Of a stretch of 15,776 bases of DNA, positions 13,385 to 15,776 are shown one piece after another. The notes beneath the pieces are model-generated. The model saw only the letters and a program-made list of their open reading frames with translations, was not told the DNA's origin and did no database searches. Every line of letters starts with the position of its first letter. The first letter of the stretch is position 1. Made by a program: the position numbers and the translations under genes. Location of the stretch: assembly GCA_002392965.1 (NCBI GenBank), contig DGIA01000009.1:1-15776 (forward strand), written 5' to 3'. Source of the DNA: Bacteroidales bacterium UBA3834. GTDB lineage: Bacteria; Bacteroidota; Bacteroidia; Bacteroidales; P3.

Positions 13385-15391
13385 TTACTTGGCACTTTCC
13401 TCCGCCCTCTTCACCGTCGGATATTCCACCCTCACGTGAAAGATGCTCATCATCTTTTCCTTCAGCAGTTTGCGTATGCGGGTGATGTCTCCGTACGACA
13501 GCGGGCAGTTGTCCAGCTGGCCCGACGCTATCTTACCGTCTATCAGGCGGTCTATCAGTGCGTCCGTGCTCTCCTTCGTGTGCTGCTTCAGGCTGCGGCA
13601 CGCCGCCTCCACCGTATCCACGATCATCACCACCGCCGTCTCGCGGCTGTAGGGCCGGGGACCGGGGTAGCGGAACTGTGCCGCGTCGAAGTCGCCCTCC
13701 GGATGGCGTTCCAGCTCCTTCGCGTAGAAGTAGCCCGTGTAGGTGGTTCCGTGGTGGGTCCGGATGAAATCCTGCACCTCCGACGGCAGGCGGTATCTCC
13801 GCGCCAGCTCCAGCCCGTCTGTCACGTGGCTCGTGATGATCTGGGCGCTCTCCGCGTAGTCCAACTCGCTGTGCGGGTTGAAGTCCGACGTCTGGTTCTC
13901 CGTGAAATACTGAGGGTTCTTCACCTTTCCTATGTCGTGGTACAACCCTCCCACCTTCGCCAGCAGCGCATTGCCGCCCACCTCGTTCACCACATCCTCC
14001 GCGATGTTGGCCACCTGCACCGAATGCTGGAACGTCCCGGGCGCCCGGCGGCTCAGCTCACGCAGCGCCTTGTGTCCCGTGCTGCTCAGCTCCATCAGCG
14101 TCAGGTTCGTCGTCATGCCGAAGAGGTTCTCGAACAGGTAGATCAGCGGGTAGGAAAGCAACGTCAGGATGGCGTTCAGAAAGAATATCAGGTACTTCTC
14201 CCCGTTCAGCGAAAGCAGGTTCGTGTCCTGGCTCAGTACGCCCGCCGTGTAGATGAACGAGTAGCTCGCGAAGATCACCAGCGACAACACGAAGAACTGG
14301 CTCCTCCGCTCCAGGTTCCTCACCGCTATGATGCTCATCATTCCGGTCACCAGCTGGTAGAAGATGAACTCGAACGAATTCGGCACCAGGTTGGCCAGGA
14401 TGATCACCGTCGTCAGATGGATGTACAGCGCCACGCGCATGTCGAAGAAGACCCTCATCAGGATCGGCACCACGCACAGCGGCACCAGCAGCACCCAGTC
14501 GGCATTTGTTCTCACCACCAGCGCCTCCACGGCCGACATCAGCAGTATGATCAACATCACGAACATCACCTTCCTGTCGTCCTCCAGTATCGGGTGACGC
14601 GTGTTCTTCAGGAACATGTAGAGCGCCACGAAGGCGATCACCGCCAGCAGCAGCTGGCCGCCCATCTGGCCCGCCAGGCTGTAGCTGTCCGAGAAGCGTC
14701 GGTCGTTCTCCGCCTCCAGGCTCTTGATCACCTGCGCCTTCTCCGCCGTCACCTCCTCGCCCTTGCCGATGATGCGGTCGCCCGCCATCACCATCTCGCT
14801 GCGGTAGCTCAGCTGCGACAGGCGGCTGTCCAGCTCCAACGCCGTGCGCGACTCGTCCAGCACCAGGTTCGGCGCCAGCACGCTGTCCCTCAGCAGCCCC
14901 GGCCCCAAGTCGGCGGATGTCAGGTACTCGCCGCTGCGGTGCATGCTGCCGACGGCACCCTCCAGGAGCACAATGCTGTGCCCTTCCAGGCTTCCCACCC
15001 CTTCGGGGCTTTCTATGTAGCCTATGCGATAGACGCTATCCACCTGGCGCCTCAGCCTCTTGGCCTCCGCACTGCCGCTCTTCTTCTCCAGCTCCTTCAC
15101 ACGCTCCAGCGCCCGGCCATGCGCCGTCGAATCCACTCGGTAGTACAGCAACGCACGCTGACGCTCCGCCGCCTGCTGCTTCTCCACCTCGTCCGACGTC
15201 ATCAGCACCGCGAAGTCGTACGGCGCCGCCAAATCGGCGCCGCGCCACACCGCACCCACCTTGTAGTCGTAGTGCTCCCCGTGGTGCGTGTGGGGGAACA
15301 TCACCACAATCAGCACCGACGTCACCACCATCGCCGTCACCCGGTACAGCAGCGACAAATGCTTCACTATTGCTTTGAGTATCTTGTTCAT
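13385..15391 (-). CDS. 7TM-HD protein, PgpH-like cyclic-dinucleotide phosphodiesterase
   Basis: A 668-residue membrane enzyme. A single helix (about residues 15-33) leads to a 200-residue extracytoplasmic 7TMR-HDED-type domain, then about seven membrane segments (244-426), then a cytoplasmic HD domain. HD metal ligands are visible: H456 (FQHS), H485-D486 (LYHDIGK), H546-H547 (RTHHGTT) and D592 (MIVDTVEA). In Firmicutes PgpH of this architecture hydrolyses c-di-AMP, so the same activity is likely but unproven here. The ATG at 15391 is chosen because a longer in-frame start at 15496 would lie upstream of the promoter at 15421-15454. It is the first gene of the minus-strand operon, so glycan genes downstream share its promoter unless internal ones exist. 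A 677-codon antisense open frame over this gene is a GC-bias artefact. Confidence 0.92.
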   Translation of the reverse strand: MNKILKAIVKHLSLLYRVTAMVVTSVLIVVMFPHTHHGEHYDYKVGAVWRGADLAAPYDFAVLMTSDEVEKQQAAERQRALLYYRVDSTAHGRALERVKELEKKSGSAEAKRLRRQVDSVYRIGYIESPEGVGSLEGHSIVLLEGAVGSMHRSGEYLTSADLGPGLLRDSVLAPNLVLDESRTALELDSRLSQLSYRSEMVMAGDRIIGKGEEVTAEKAQVIKSLEAENDRRFSDSYSLAGQMGGQLLLAVIAFVALYMFLKNTRHPILEDDRKVMFVMLIILLMSAVEALVVRTNADWVLLVPLCVVPILMRVFFDMRVALYIHLTTVIILANLVPNSFEFIFYQLVTGMMSIIAVRNLERRSQFFVLSLVIFASYSFIYTAGVLSQDTNLLSLNGEKYLIFFLNAILTLLSYPLIYLFENLFGMTTNLTLMELSSTGHKALRELSRRAPGTFQHSVQVANIAEDVVNEVGGNALLAKVGGLYHDIGKVKNPQYFTENQTSDFNPHSELDYAESAQIITSHVTDGLELARRYRLPSEVQDFIRTHHGTTYTGYFYAKELERHPEGDFDAAQFRYPGPRPYSRETAVVMIVDTVEAACRSLKQHTKESTDALIDRLIDGKIASGQLDNCPLSYGDITRIRKLLKEKMMSIFHVRVEYPTVKRAEESAK

Positions 15392-15420
15392 CCTATTCTT
15401 GTCGGTCAATAAACAAAATG

Positions 15421-15454
15421 CAAAGATACGCATTTTTTTTAATATAAGCACAAA
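15421..15454 (-). promoter_or_regulatory. Promoter of the minus-strand operon
   Basis: Read on the minus strand, TATCTTTG (15428 to 15421) is an exact -7 element, with TTTG (15454 to 15451) as -33 and a 22-bp A/T-rich spacer. The predicted start is near 15412, a leader of about 20 nt before the ATG at 15391. The ten bases TATCTTTGCA are identical to those at the plus-operon promoter. Confidence 0.72.
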
Positions 15455-15564
15455 CAAATTGATTGTCTCGGGGCGCGATATAAGGTTTTCCTCCACCAGA
15501 AGACCGGACTCGCTCCTTCACATCGTCCGGAGGGCTCGTGTAGGGGTACGGAGGATGTACTTAG

Positions 15565-15608
15565 GATCCATGGAGGATCTATGGAAGATCCATGGAGGAT
15601 CTATGGAA
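15565..15608. repeat. Tandem 11-bp repeat with preserved dyad, four copies
   Basis: Four units of GATCYATGGAR run without gaps: GATCCATGGAG, GATCTATGGAA, GATCCATGGAG, GATCTATGGAA, so it is also two perfect 22-bp copies. Each unit plus the first four bases of the next forms an inverted repeat (GATCC-ATGGA-GGATC, or GATCT-ATGGA-AGATC). The variable C/T and G/A positions change together so the dyad is kept. The array lies upstream of the promoter of the minus-strand operon. Around it, 15455-15564 and 15609-15640 hold nothing else I can identify. Confidence 0.88.
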
Positions 15609-15640
15609 GATGACCTGCCAAACCTCTGGTTTATTTGTGC

Positions 15641-15775
15641 TTACAAGTGATGTTTTTGTACAAGTCTATCAATATCAACCACATCCTGCATCTTTGAACA
15701 AAAGGTATAAAGCAAGCCCATGGCGGCATCTGTCGCCATGGGCTCACCGATTTCCGGCACAGAAAACGGAAACGT
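15641..15775 (-). CDS. Possible 3' end of an unidentified gene (partial)
   Basis: On the minus strand an open frame enters from the right edge and ends at a TAA (15643-15641), giving 44 codons. The peptide has a plausible protein-like composition (it includes FSVPEIGEPMATDAAMG and ends DVVDIDRLVQKHHL). I do not recognise a family. A second minus-strand frame is also open across most of this stretch, so coding is uncertain. If real, it would read toward the PgpH-like gene and end about 190 bp before its promoter. Confidence 0.3.
   Translation of the reverse strand, partial: TFPFSVPEIGEPMATDAAMGLLYTFCSKMQDVVDIDRLVQKHHL
15715..15744. other. Perfect 11-bp inverted repeat
   Basis: AGCCCATGGCG (15715-15725) and CGCCATGGGCT (15734-15744) flank an 8-nt loop. 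The plus strand has no T-run after it; on the minus strand a loosely T-rich stretch follows (TTGCTTTATACCTTTTG). It could be a weak minus-strand terminator, a protein-binding site, or coincidence within a coding sequence, since it overlaps the possible partial gene. Confidence 0.5.
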
Positions 15776-15776
15776 T

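Noticed and set aside
13379..15412. Very long open frame (677 codons) on the plus strand
   Set aside because: It is antisense to the PgpH-like gene, its product is a Arg/His/Gln/Leu-rich low-complexity chain without domains, and it results from strong GC bias at third codon positions.
15392..15496. Extended start for the PgpH-like gene
   Set aside because: The extension crosses the predicted promoter and transcription start, and the ATG at 15391 gives a normal N-terminus before the first membrane helix.

Overview
The window looks like a chromosome fragment from a fairly GC-rich member of the Bacteroidales (Bacteroidota). Three intergenic regions carry the Bacteroidota-type promoter: a TTG/TTTG -33 element and an exact TATCTTTG -7 element. 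Start codons lack strong Shine-Dalgarno sequences, and the protein families (Bacteroidales-type AqpZ, MtaB, MORN-repeat lipo/periplasmic protein, 7TM-HD protein, YfhO) fit that group. I cannot place it below order level. There are no rRNA, tRNA, CRISPR, transposase or phage genes.

Layout. (1) 1-930: a monocistronic water channel gene, aqpZ, with its own promoter and a clear intrinsic terminator. (2) 940-1078: a short gap with five copies of an 11-bp tandem repeat. (3) 1079-3327, minus strand: a two-gene unit, a secreted MORN-repeat protein followed by the tRNA methylthiotransferase MtaB. (4) 3434-7902, plus strand: a tightly packed five-gene operon: small ECF-S-like membrane protein, IspD/TarI-type cytidylyltransferase, sialyltransferase-fold glycosyltransferase, GT2 glycosyltransferase, and a UDP-galactopyranose-mutase-like flavoprotein. 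The first four genes are joined by 4-bp ATGA stop/start overlaps. (5) 15391-7895, minus strand: a convergent five-gene operon: 7TM-HD phosphodiesterase (PgpH-like), YfhO-type membrane protein, KdsB-like CMP-sugar synthetase, a two-domain aldolase, and a HAD phosphatase. The two operons meet tail to tail with an 8-bp overlap of coding sequence. (6) 15392-15776: the promoter of the minus operon, a dyad-bearing 11-bp repeat array, and possibly the 3' end of another minus-strand gene.

How the genes may work together. The minus-strand trio has the logic of the Kdo or sialic acid pathways: a carbon-carbon bond-forming aldolase, a phosphatase, and a CMP-transferase. The plus-strand operon holds a glycosyltransferase with the EDG, HP and SS motifs of CMP-sugar-using bacterial sialyltransferases. 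I infer that the cassette makes and transfers an unusual 3-deoxy-ulosonic (Kdo- or sialic-like) acid onto a surface glycan. The IspD/TarI-like enzyme (CDP-alditol or similar), the GT2 enzyme, the UGM-like flavoprotein and perhaps YfhO (a GT-C-like membrane protein) would supply and assemble other parts. The KdsB-like enzyme lacks several residues conserved in true KdsB, and the aldolase carries an extra C-terminal domain reminiscent of GT42/MptE-like folds, so the product is probably not plain Kdo. Sampled sequence lines of the cassette are lower in GC (about 42-50%) than those of its flanks (about 58-72%), which fits a horizontally exchanged glycan locus inserted between conserved genes.
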